10,107 bases of DNA from Solirubrobacterales bacterium (GTDB lineage Bacteria; Actinomycetota; Thermoleophilia; Solirubrobacterales; Solirubrobacteraceae), in assembly GCA_003244035.1 (NCBI GenBank), contig QHBV01000095.1:3546-13652 (forward strand), in the 5' to 3' direction. A program made the translations under genes and the position numbers. The notes below the pieces were generated by a model. It saw nothing but the letters and a program-made list of their open reading frames with translations, was not told the DNA's origin and ran no database searches. This document shows positions 1 to 5,521 of this stretch, piece after piece. Positions within the stretch are counted from its first letter, which is position 1, and the number at the start of each line of letters is the position of its first letter.

Positions 1-476
1 CCAACCCGTTCCCGACGATGTCGATCTTCGACAACGTAGCCGCGGGCCTGCGGCTGACCGGCACACGCGGCGAGAACCTGCGCGAGCGCGTCCACAAGGC
101 GCTGCGCGCGGTCGGACTGTGGGGCGAGGTCAAGCACCGGCTCGAGGAGCCGGGGATCGGGCTCTCCGGCGGCCAGCAGCAGCGGCTGTGCATCGCGCGG
201 ACAATCGCGGTCGAGCCCGAGGTGATCTTGATGGACGAGCCCTGCTCGGCGCTGGACCCGGTCGCCACCCTCAAGATCGAGGAGCTGATCGACGAGCTCA
301 AGGACCGCTACACGATCGTGATCGTCACCCACAACATGCAGCAGGCGGGGCGCGTGTCGAACACGACCGCGTTCATGCTCGACGGCGAGCTGGTCGAGCA
401 CGGCCCGACTACGGAGATCTTCACCAGGCCCAAGGACGAGCGCACCGAGCGCTACGTCACCGGGAAGTTCGGGTAG
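1..476 (+). CDS. pstB: Phosphate ABC transporter ATP-binding protein PstB (5' truncated)
   Basis: PstB is the cytoplasmic ATPase of the PstSCAB high-affinity phosphate importer. The reading frame is open from the left edge: it enters as NPFPTMSIFDNVAAGLRL, the Q-loop region typical of PstB, so the ATG at 18 is internal and not the start. The Walker A (P-loop) half lies outside the window. Visible motifs in order are the ABC signature LSGGQQQRLCIART (from about base 162), Walker B VILMDEP with the D-loop SALDP (from about 222), and the H-loop histidine in IVIVTHNMQQA (about 330). The end VEHGPTTEIFTRPKDERTERYVTGKFG matches the usual PstB C-terminus. The stop is at 474-476 and phoU starts 4 bases later, the normal pst operon order. 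Nothing in the visible part suggests inactivation. Identification is by motifs and neighbour; Pho regulon control is expected from the family, but its promoter is not in view. Confidence 0.96.
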   Translation, partial: NPFPTMSIFDNVAAGLRLTGTRGENLRERVHKALRAVGLWGEVKHRLEEPGIGLSGGQQQRLCIARTIAVEPEVILMDEPCSALDPVATLKIEELIDELKDRYTIVIVTHNMQQAGRVSNTTAFMLDGELVEHGPTTEIFTRPKDERTERYVTGKFG

Positions 477-480
477 GCCC

Positions 481-1173
481 GTGCAGGAGACCAGGCACCA
501 CTTCCGCGAGGCGCTCAAGGAGCTCGAGCGCCAGGCGCTCGGCGGTCTGGACATGGTGACCAACGCGCTCGACCGCGCGCTCGAGGCGATCAGCTATCAG
601 GACGTCGAGCTCGCGGCGATGGTCGTCGCCGACGACGACCGGATCGACGGGCGCTACCTGGAGGTCCACCAGGGCATCCTGTCGCTGCTCGCCCGGGAGG
701 CGCCGGTCGCCGGCGACCTGCGGGTCGTGGCGGCACTGCTGCACGTGATCCGCTGCGTCGAGCGGATGGGCGACCAGTGCGTGAACATCGCCAAGCTCGT
801 GCCGCTCTCGGGCTACGAGGCGCCCAAGGACAAGGACATCCTCGACGCGATCGAGCGCATGGGCCAGCTGGCACGCTCGCAGGTCGCCCAGGCCAAGGAG
901 TCCTTCACGACGCGCAACGCGGAGCTCGCCCAGGACCTCGTGCGTCAGGACGCCGAGATCAACCGGCTCAACCGTGAGATCTTCAGGCGTGCGGTCGAGG
1001 TCGGCGACAACCTCGACGTCCGCGAGTGGGCAATGTTCATGATCCTCGTCGCGCGCTGCCTCGAGCGCGTCGGCGACAACACCGTCGACATCGCCGAGCA
1101 GACCGTGTTCGTCGTCACCGGCCTGTTTCGCGAGCTGTCCGACGCATCAGCGCCGCCGGCCGCTCGCGCCTGA
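481..1173 (+). CDS. phoU: Phosphate transport system regulatory protein PhoU
   Basis: PhoU is a cytoplasmic, all-helical negative regulator that links the Pst transporter to the PhoR-type sensor kinase and limits phosphate uptake. The 230-residue product has the expected two-repeat layout. Each repeat carries the metal-binding PhoU signature: RCVERMGDQCVNIAK at about residues 91-105 and RCLERVGDNTVDIAEQ at about 192-207. The start is a GTG at 481, only 4 bases after the pstB stop. No clear Shine-Dalgarno precedes it, which suggests translational coupling to pstB. Length is close to the family norm of about 220, with a short Ala/Pro-rich tail (DASAPPAARA). The gene ends 31 bases from the stop of a convergent hydrolase gene; only a weak CCGC/GCGG hairpin is visible between them. 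Confidence 0.95.
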   Translation: MQETRHHFREALKELERQALGGLDMVTNALDRALEAISYQDVELAAMVVADDDRIDGRYLEVHQGILSLLAREAPVAGDLRVVAALLHVIRCVERMGDQCVNIAKLVPLSGYEAPKDKDILDAIERMGQLARSQVAQAKESFTTRNAELAQDLVRQDAEINRLNREIFRRAVEVGDNLDVREWAMFMILVARCLERVGDNTVDIAEQTVFVVTGLFRELSDASAPPAARA

Positions 1174-1204
1174 TCTGAGCAAGGGCCCGCAGACGCGGTC
1201 GGAG

Positions 1205-2374
1205 CTATGGGTCGGCGTCGAGTGTCGCCACTCTCGGCACGCGCCCCGCGCTGAGCAGCCGCTGTAAGGCTCCCGGGGCTCGTTTGAGGTAGCGATCGAG
1301 GAAGGCGATCGTGACACGCTCGACGACGCCCAGCTCTGGCTCTTGCGACGTGTAGGGAGGCAGGTGGCCTGCGCCCAGCAGTTGCAGCAGGTACTTCGGG
1401 GCGGGAGCGCTGTCGTAGAAGGCCCTCGTGAAGCTCGGCGGGTTGATGGTGTCGGCCGTGCCCTGCGTCGCTAGCAGCGGCGGTCCTCCGGGAGCGACCT
1501 GGAAGCCCGCGACCCCCGGGATCTCGGCGCCTGAGAGAATCATCGCGGCGCCGACGCGCGGGTCGCGGAAGGCGGGGTCGTAGGCGACGGCGAGGGCTGT
1601 GTCTCCGCCATCGGACTGGCCTGAGACCGCGATCTGCCGGGGAGCGATCAGGCCGCTGAGCGGGCCGGATGACGCACCCGCGACAGCCAGCACGCGAGAG
1701 ATGACCATCCGCATATCGGCGGGCTGGTTTGGCAGGTCGGACTCGTTCGGCCCTCCAGGAGCATTGACGTTGGCCAGTGGAAAGACCGGAGCGGCCACGA
1801 CGTACCCTGCTCGTGCCCAGGCTCGCAGCAGACGGGCGTAGGGCCCCGGTGCCTCCGCGAAGCCGTGTCCGAAGATGATCAGCGGGAACGGGCCCGCGTC
1901 GCGAGCGGGGTGCGCACCCTGAACATCACCACCGCTATCCGGCCCCAACGCCGGGTAGCGCACGTACGTCACTAATGTCCGCGGGACGGCTTGGCCATTT
2001 GGCAGCCTGATCGTACGGGTGCCGTCGACGAGCCGCATCACCGTCAGCCCGACGGCGAATGGCGCGGATGGTCGCGATCGCGTGGTTGCTGTCGAGACGC
2101 TCGCGCCCGACGAGGTGTGGGCGGGCGAGCGAGGTTGTCTGCCGCCTCGGCCCGCGCTCGTCAGTACGTGGTGTGATGTGACAGCCGGCGAGTTCGGTCT
2201 GCCGGCGACGATCGCGGCCGTGAGCCCACCACCGAGCCCCACGACCAGCGCGAGCACCAGCCACCGCCGGCGTCGCAGGGCACGTCTGCGCCTTGCTCGC
2301 TCGCGCGGGGCTCGCCGCCGATGGGCTTCCCGGGTAGGCGCGGAGGTGCTTTCGGGAGGGTCCGGAGTCGACAT
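1205..2374 (-). CDS. Membrane-anchored alpha/beta hydrolase (chlorophyllase/dienelactone hydrolase-like)
   Basis: Predicted serine hydrolase of 389 residues. A basic Arg-rich N-terminus (about residues 18-37) precedes one hydrophobic segment (about 38-58, WLVLALVVGLGGGLTAAIVAG). A low-complexity Ser/Thr linker to about 105 follows, then an alpha/beta hydrolase domain. This fits a type II membrane protein with the enzyme outside. Catalytic features are the oxyanion-hole strand PLIIFGHGFAE (164-174), the nucleophile elbow GQSDG with Ser254, Asp308 in TQGTADTINPP, and His337 in LLGAGHLPPYT. The fold resembles the PAF-acetylhydrolase/chlorophyllase group; the substrate cannot be told from sequence. 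I chose the ATG at 2374 because it begins just before the basic/TM segment. An in-frame ATG at 2479 would add 35 residues of unlike character. No convincing SD precedes either start. The 86 bases to the divergent gene at 2461 show no clear promoter. Confidence 0.8.
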   Translation of the reverse strand: MSTPDPPESTSAPTREAHRRRAPRERARRRRALRRRRWLVLALVVGLGGGLTAAIVAGRPNSPAVTSHHVLTSAGRGGRQPRSPAHTSSGASVSTATTRSRPSAPFAVGLTVMRLVDGTRTIRLPNGQAVPRTLVTYVRYPALGPDSGGDVQGAHPARDAGPFPLIIFGHGFAEAPGPYARLLRAWARAGYVVAAPVFPLANVNAPGGPNESDLPNQPADMRMVISRVLAVAGASSGPLSGLIAPRQIAVSGQSDGGDTALAVAYDPAFRDPRVGAAMILSGAEIPGVAGFQVAPGGPPLLATQGTADTINPPSFTRAFYDSAPAPKYLLQLLGAGHLPPYTSQEPELGVVERVTIAFLDRYLKRAPGALQRLLSAGRVPRVATLDADP

Positions 2375-2460
2375 CAGGCATCGGCAAACGCGGGCGGATG
2401 AGCGGAGTCTCACCGCCGCTTTAGCCGCCGGAGACCGGGTGGGCGTCCAATAGAGCTTAC

Positions 2461-3264
2461 GTGCGGAAGGACGAACCATTGCCTTGGCAGAACATTGCAG
2501 CTTCAGATCCAGCGGTGAGCCCCGCGCCCCCGGCGTGTCCCCCCCGGACTCGAACCAGCGACCGTCATCGCCTCTTCTGGCGCCGATCGAAGGGCTGGGA
2601 CGCTCACGTCCGCGACCTCGAGCAGCTGGCGGATACGCCCGGGTTCCTCCGCCTACGCCAGGAGATCATCGCGCTCGCCCGTCTGAACCCAGACGATCGC
2701 GCGCTCGACATCGGCGCTGGAACCGGGCTGCTCACGCTCGCAGCGGCGCCCCAGGTCCGGCACGTGTGCGCGCTGGACATCTCGCTCGCGATGTGCCGCC
2801 ATCTCGAGGCCACGCTTGTCCGTGATGCGATCACGAACGTCGATGTGGTTGCGGGCGAGGCCACCGATCTCCCGCTGGCGGACGGATCTGTCGAGGTGGT
2901 GCTGTCCAACTACTGCTTCCATCACCTGAGCGATGCTGACAAGCGCCGAGCGCTGAACGAGGTCGGCCGGGTGCTGCGCCCGGGGGGATACCTGGTGATC
3001 GGGGACATGATGTTCCGCGTTGGCATTGCCGATGCCCGCGGTAGAGCGGTGATCGCGCACTTTGCCGGCAAGATGCTGCGGCGCGGGCCGATGGGCGTCG
3101 TGCGATTGCTGAAGAACGGGCTCCGAGTGTTGAGCGGCCGCGGAGAGCATCCCGCCGGCGTCGACTGGTGGAGGCGTGCACTCGAGGATGCGGGCTTCGC
3201 CGAGGTTGCGGTGCGGACGCTCGACCACGAGGGGGGTATTGCGTTCGCGCGCTGGAACGGGTGA
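2461..3264 (+). CDS. Class I SAM-dependent methyltransferase
   Basis: Soluble methyltransferase of the UbiE/Methyltransf_11 type; the substrate is unknown. Motif I (ALDIGAGTGLL, about residues 81-91), motif II (VCALDISLAMC, 102-112), the acidic residue of motif III (AGEATDLPL) and the motif IV/V region (VEVVLSNYCFHHLSD, then LRPGGYLVIGDMMF at 172-185) give a complete SAM-binding Rossmann core. The N-terminal segment HRLFWRRSKGWDAHVRDLEQ looks like the conserved helix ahead of the core. The start is uncertain: GTG 2461 is the longest, TTG 2479 and GTG 2515 are alternatives, and none has a recognisable SD. The first ~33 residues are Pro/Ala-rich and overlap a tRNA T-arm-like remnant on the other strand (2543-2563), so the original 5' end may have been rearranged. 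The gene converges with the GAP-family gene, 28 bases apart. Confidence 0.8.
   Translation: MRKDEPLPWQNIAASDPAVSPAPPACPPRTRTSDRHRLFWRRSKGWDAHVRDLEQLADTPGFLRLRQEIIALARLNPDDRALDIGAGTGLLTLAAAPQVRHVCALDISLAMCRHLEATLVRDAITNVDVVAGEATDLPLADGSVEVVLSNYCFHHLSDADKRRALNEVGRVLRPGGYLVIGDMMFRVGIADARGRAVIAHFAGKMLRRGPMGVVRLLKNGLRVLSGRGEHPAGVDWWRRALEDAGFAEVAVRTLDHEGGIAFARWNG
2543..2563 (-). other. tRNA T-arm-like remnant
   Basis: Read on the minus strand this stretch gives GGTCGCTGGTTCGAGTCCGG, which has the form of a tRNA variable-loop end plus T-arm. The 7-base loop is TTCGAGT (bases 2554 to 2548), and the flanking 5-base stem forms four of five pairs including one G-U. Bases upstream and downstream do not complete an anticodon arm or acceptor stem, so this is at best a fragment and not a functional tRNA. 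It lies inside the Pro-rich 5' end of the methyltransferase frame. Such pieces are often left where mobile elements use tRNA 3' ends as attachment sites. A chance match in GC-rich sequence remains possible. Confidence 0.4.
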
Positions 3265-3292
3265 GCCGTGTTGCTCGCTCGCGACTCGCCGC

Positions 3293-4009
3293 TCAAGGGT
3301 GAATGATCCGCCGGAAGTGTCGGAAGAAGCGCCCGACGCGACCGTGTCCGCGGCTGCCCAGCGCAGTCGCCCCGAGCAGGATCACGAACACGCCGGCGAC
3401 CAGTGCCAAGCCGGCGAGCAGGACCGGCCAGTGTCGCTGCAGGAACTCGCGGCCGGCCGTGAGCAGCCGCTCGGCCTGATCGCCGGCGAACGTGAGCGTC
3501 CCGATGATTCCCAGCAGCGGCGCCACGAAGCAGAGGTTGAACAGCACCAGCAGCACCGTCTGGCGCACCGGGTCGAGCCCGGAGCCGACGATTGCGGCGA
3601 TCACCGCGAAGTACGGAAACGCGGTCGGGAGCTCGACGGCGGTGATCGTCGCCCCCAGCACCAGGCTCGACTTGCCCTCCTGGAAGTTCGGTGGGTCGCG
3701 GTCCGAGAGGTGGGCGCGATGCCGCCACAGCAGCGCCGCGGCGGCCAGCATCGCCACCCCCGCGACCACCTCGAGGATGCTTCTCGCCAGGCGGCCGGGG
3801 TGCGGGACGAGCGAGAGCACGAGCTGGCCCGGTCCGAGCGCGATCGCGAGGCCACCAACGAGATACACGGCAAAGACCGCGATCGTGAACTCGCTCACCC
3901 GCCGCTGGGCACGCTCACCGGACGCGAGGTACAGCGCCGGCGCGATCGTGGTCGGGTTCAGGGAGTCCGCGAGTCCGATCGAGACGACGAGGCCGATCAG
4001 GCGGAGCAT
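3293..4009 (-). CDS. GAP/LysE-like six-helix membrane protein
   Basis: Integral membrane protein of 238 residues with about six hydrophobic segments, near residues 1-29, 41-68, 74-95, 115-141, 149-173 and 193-217, and a basic C-terminal tail (RVGRFFRHFRRIIHP). The first helix carries GLADSLNPTTIAPALYL and the fourth ELPTAFPYFAVIAAIVGSG. Both are typical of the GAP (Sap, sulfolipid-addressing protein) family in the LysE exporter superfamily, found mainly in actinobacteria and linked to export of envelope lipids or small molecules. The actual substrate here is unknown. It begins 10 bases after the stop of the HxlR regulator gene on the same strand, so the two probably form one transcript and the regulator may control this transporter. 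No strong SD is visible before the ATG. Confidence 0.75.
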   Translation of the reverse strand: MLRLIGLVVSIGLADSLNPTTIAPALYLASGERAQRRVSEFTIAVFAVYLVGGLAIALGPGQLVLSLVPHPGRLARSILEVVAGVAMLAAAALLWRHRAHLSDRDPPNFQEGKSSLVLGATITAVELPTAFPYFAVIAAIVGSGLDPVRQTVLLVLFNLCFVAPLLGIIGTLTFAGDQAERLLTAGREFLQRHWPVLLAGLALVAGVFVILLGATALGSRGHGRVGRFFRHFRRIIHP

Positions 4010-4019
4010 TGGTCAATTG

Positions 4020-4502
4020 TCACGCGAAGTGGAGCTCCTCGCCCTCGTCGTCGGCCACGGGCTGCTCGCAGGTTGGGCACCACCACCGCGCCTGGATCGG
4101 TGTGCCGCAGGCAGCGTGCCTCGGCGCCGATGCGCCCTCGGCGTTGCGCGCTCCCCAGCCGGCGAGCAGCCGCAGCGCGCCCGCCAGCTCCTGCCCCGCC
4201 GCACTCAGCTCGTAGACGAAGCGCGGAGGCCGTTGCGTGTATGGCCGGGCTACGACCAGCGCGTTGCGTTCCAGTGCACGTAGCCGCTGGCTGAGCACGT
4301 TCGGCGCGATCCCCCGCACCTCTTCCTGCAGCTCGCCGAAACGGCGTGGCGCATCGAGTAGCGCGGCCACCACCAGCAGCGTCCAGCGATCGCCGATCGC
4401 GGCGAGCGCGTCCGCGAGCGGCGAGCGCAGGCGATTCCCCGGCGAGCGCGGGCGATGCTCGGTCCCGGTCTCGGAGGCGGCTTGCTCGGGCCATTCGTCC
4501 AT
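4020..4502 (-). CDS. HxlR-family winged-helix transcriptional regulator with C-terminal Cys cluster
   Basis: The 160-residue product has an HxlR/MarR-like winged-helix domain at about residues 25-115. Diagnostic pieces are LADALAAIGDRWTLLVVAALLDAPRRFGEL, the recognition-helix region IAPNVLSQRLRALERNALV and the wing ending RFVYELSAAGQELAGAL. HxlR proteins are dimeric DNA-binding regulators, many of them redox or electrophile sensors using an N-terminal Cys in a CPV motif; here that position reads RSPLADAL, with no Cys. A C-terminal extension holds HAACGTPIQARWWCPTC (Cys132, Cys142, Cys145, His129), a likely zinc-ribbon-like site. I chose ATG 4502. A further in-frame ATG at 4559 lies inside a perfect palindrome and would place the operator in the coding region. 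The gene heads an apparent operon with the GAP-like protein and is divergent from the protease genes. Confidence 0.85.
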   Translation of the reverse strand: MDEWPEQAASETGTEHRPRSPGNRLRSPLADALAAIGDRWTLLVVAALLDAPRRFGELQEEVRGIAPNVLSQRLRALERNALVVARPYTQRPPRFVYELSAAGQELAGALRLLAGWGARNAEGASAPRHAACGTPIQARWWCPTCEQPVADDEGEELHFA

Positions 4503-4530
4503 CCCCGGTGAATAGTACGGACGATCCCCC

Positions 4531-4559
4531 CTGATAAGGTAGTGACTTGCACATTGCAA
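4531..4559 (-). promoter_or_regulatory. Candidate sigma70-type promoter of the HxlR operon
   Basis: On the minus strand, TTGCAA (4559 to 4554) and TATCAG (4536 to 4531) are separated by 17 bases, a plausible -35/-10 pair. Transcription would start near 4524, about 22 bases before the ATG at 4502. The -35 box sits within the palindrome at 4545-4561, so a protein bound there could block this promoter. A second -10-like TACTAT (4517 to 4512) is also present but lacks a good -35 partner. This is pattern matching only. Confidence 0.35.
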
Positions 4560-4561
4560 GT
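4545..4561. promoter_or_regulatory. Perfect 17-bp palindrome, candidate HxlR operator
   Basis: The sequence ACTTGCACATTGCAAGT has two perfect 7-base inverted arms around a CAT centre. It lies between the divergent HxlR gene (ATG 4502) and the leader ORF/protease genes (ATG 4595 and 4624). Its AT-rich makeup stands out from the GC-rich surroundings. Size and symmetry fit a dimeric winged-helix regulator. Its position suits autoregulation of the HxlR-GAP operon and possible control of the protease operon. Binding by the neighbouring regulator is inferred. Confidence 0.6.
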
Positions 4562-4594
4562 AACAACCTGGACGCGGTCAGAGGAGTGAGGCCA

Positions 4595-4627
4595 ATGACG
4601 TTGCTCGACCCCCGGAGACGCCGATGA
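4595..4627 (+). CDS. Putative 10-codon leader ORF upstream of protease 1
   Basis: An ATG at 4595 follows a good Shine-Dalgarno (GAGGAG, 4581-4586, 8 bases before the start). It opens a frame encoding MTLLDPRRRR before a TGA at 4625-4627. The stop overlaps the protease ATG at 4624 in an ATGA arrangement. The last four sense codons are all arginine and all different (CGG AGA CGC CGA), and they cover the GGAG that would serve as the SD of the protease gene. Leader-peptide translation could therefore couple to, or interfere with, protease initiation. The first 14 bases resemble the protease start (12 of 14 identical), so a local duplication is an alternative explanation. There is no evidence that the peptide itself is functional. 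Confidence 0.35.
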   Translation: MTLLDPRRRR

Positions 4628-5511
4628 CTCTGCTCGAAGAGCTCGAAGCGACGATTCACGCGGCCGCCGAGCAGACGGGACCGGCGGTGGCCGGCCTTGG
4701 CCAGGGCTGGGGCGTCGGCTCGGGAGTGGTGATCGCCCCCGGCCGCGTGCTCACCAACGCCCACAACCTGCGCGATCAGGAGACCACCGTGACGCTCGCC
4801 GACGGCCGGCGCGAGTCCGCGCGCGTCGCGGGCACCGACCCCGACCTCGATATCGTGGTCCTGGCCGTCGATACGGCCGAGATCGAGCCCGTCGAGTGGC
4901 CCCGGGAGGATCCGCAACCGGAGATCGGGCACGCGGTTCTCGCGCTCGGCAACCCAGGCGGGCGTGGCCTGCGGGCCACGCCCGGTTTCGTCTCGTCCAC
5001 CGCACGCAGCTTCCGCGGTCCCCGAGGCCGTCGGATCGCGGGCGCGATCGAGCACACGGCGCCTATGCCGCGGGGCTCCTCCGGCGGTCCGCTGCTCGAC
5101 CGCGCCGGCCGCCTGCTCGGAATCAACACGGTGCGCGTCGACGGCGGCCTGATCCTTGCGATCCCCGCCGACGCGAGCCTGCGCGAGCGCGTGCAGGCGC
5201 TCGGCCGCGGTGAGGCTCCCGAGCGCGCGCGCCTCGGGGTGGCGATCGCCCCGCCAAGGGTCGCCAAGCGGCTGCGGCGCGCGGTCGGCCTGCCCGACCG
5301 CGACGGCGTGCTCGTCCACGCGGTGCAGGAGGACAGCGCGGCGGCCCAGGCGGGGGTACAGCGCGGCGACCTGATCGTCGCGGCCGGCGAGCAGCAGATC
5401 GACCGCGTCGACGCACTCTACGAGGCCATCGACGGGGCACGCGCCGAGGGCCGGCTCGAGTTGCACATCGTCCGCGGTACCGAGGATCGCACCGTCTCGG
5501 TCTCCTTCTGA
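4624..5511 (+). CDS. Trypsin-like serine protease with PDZ domain (S1C/HtrA-type), no signal peptide
   Basis: Predicted serine protease of 295 residues. The S1C protease domain spans about residues 20-195. His47 sits in GSGVVIAPGRVLTNAHNL, Asp76 in DLDIVVLAVD, and Ser153 in PRGSSGGPLLD; the usual Asn before the catalytic Ser is Ser here. A PDZ domain follows at about 203-293 (RLGVAIAPP, GVLVHAVQEDSAAAQAGVQRGDLIV). HtrA/Deg proteins act in protein quality control and are usually exported or membrane-tethered. This one starts MTLLEELEATIHAAAEQ and shows neither signal peptide nor TM helix, so it may act in the cytoplasm. ATG 4624 has GGAG about 7 bases upstream and overlaps the stop of a short leader ORF. 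A second protease of the same type starts 10 bases after its stop. The name HtrA is avoided because the physiological role is not shown. Confidence 0.88.
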   Translation: MTLLEELEATIHAAAEQTGPAVAGLGQGWGVGSGVVIAPGRVLTNAHNLRDQETTVTLADGRRESARVAGTDPDLDIVVLAVDTAEIEPVEWPREDPQPEIGHAVLALGNPGGRGLRATPGFVSSTARSFRGPRGRRIAGAIEHTAPMPRGSSGGPLLDRAGRLLGINTVRVDGGLILAIPADASLRERVQALGRGEAPERARLGVAIAPPRVAKRLRRAVGLPDRDGVLVHAVQEDSAAAQAGVQRGDLIVAAGEQQIDRVDALYEAIDGARAEGRLELHIVRGTEDRTVSVSF

Positions 5512-5521
5512 GCTCTGAGCG

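Noticed and set aside
1174..1204. Possible terminator between phoU and the convergent hydrolase gene
   Set aside because: Only a 4-bp CCGC/GCGG stem and a GGGCCC self-complement are present, with no T-run; too weak to annotate.
3176..4294. Plus-strand open frame (372 codons) opposite the GAP-like gene
   Set aside because: The product is Arg/Gln/Glu-rich low complexity, while the minus-strand frame encodes six clean hydrophobic helices typical of a membrane protein.
4020..4559. Longer HxlR start at ATG 4559
   Set aside because: It would put the perfect palindrome and a candidate promoter inside the coding region and add 19 residues (MQCASHYLIRGD...) with no family resemblance. ATG 4502 fits better.
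3997..5466. Long minus-strand open frame (489 codons) opposite the HxlR regulator and first protease
   Set aside because: It runs antisense to the first protease, which has clear motifs, and ends in a shadow frame of HxlR. Its product is low-complexity His/Arg/Gly-rich with no recognisable domain, a common by-product of high GC.
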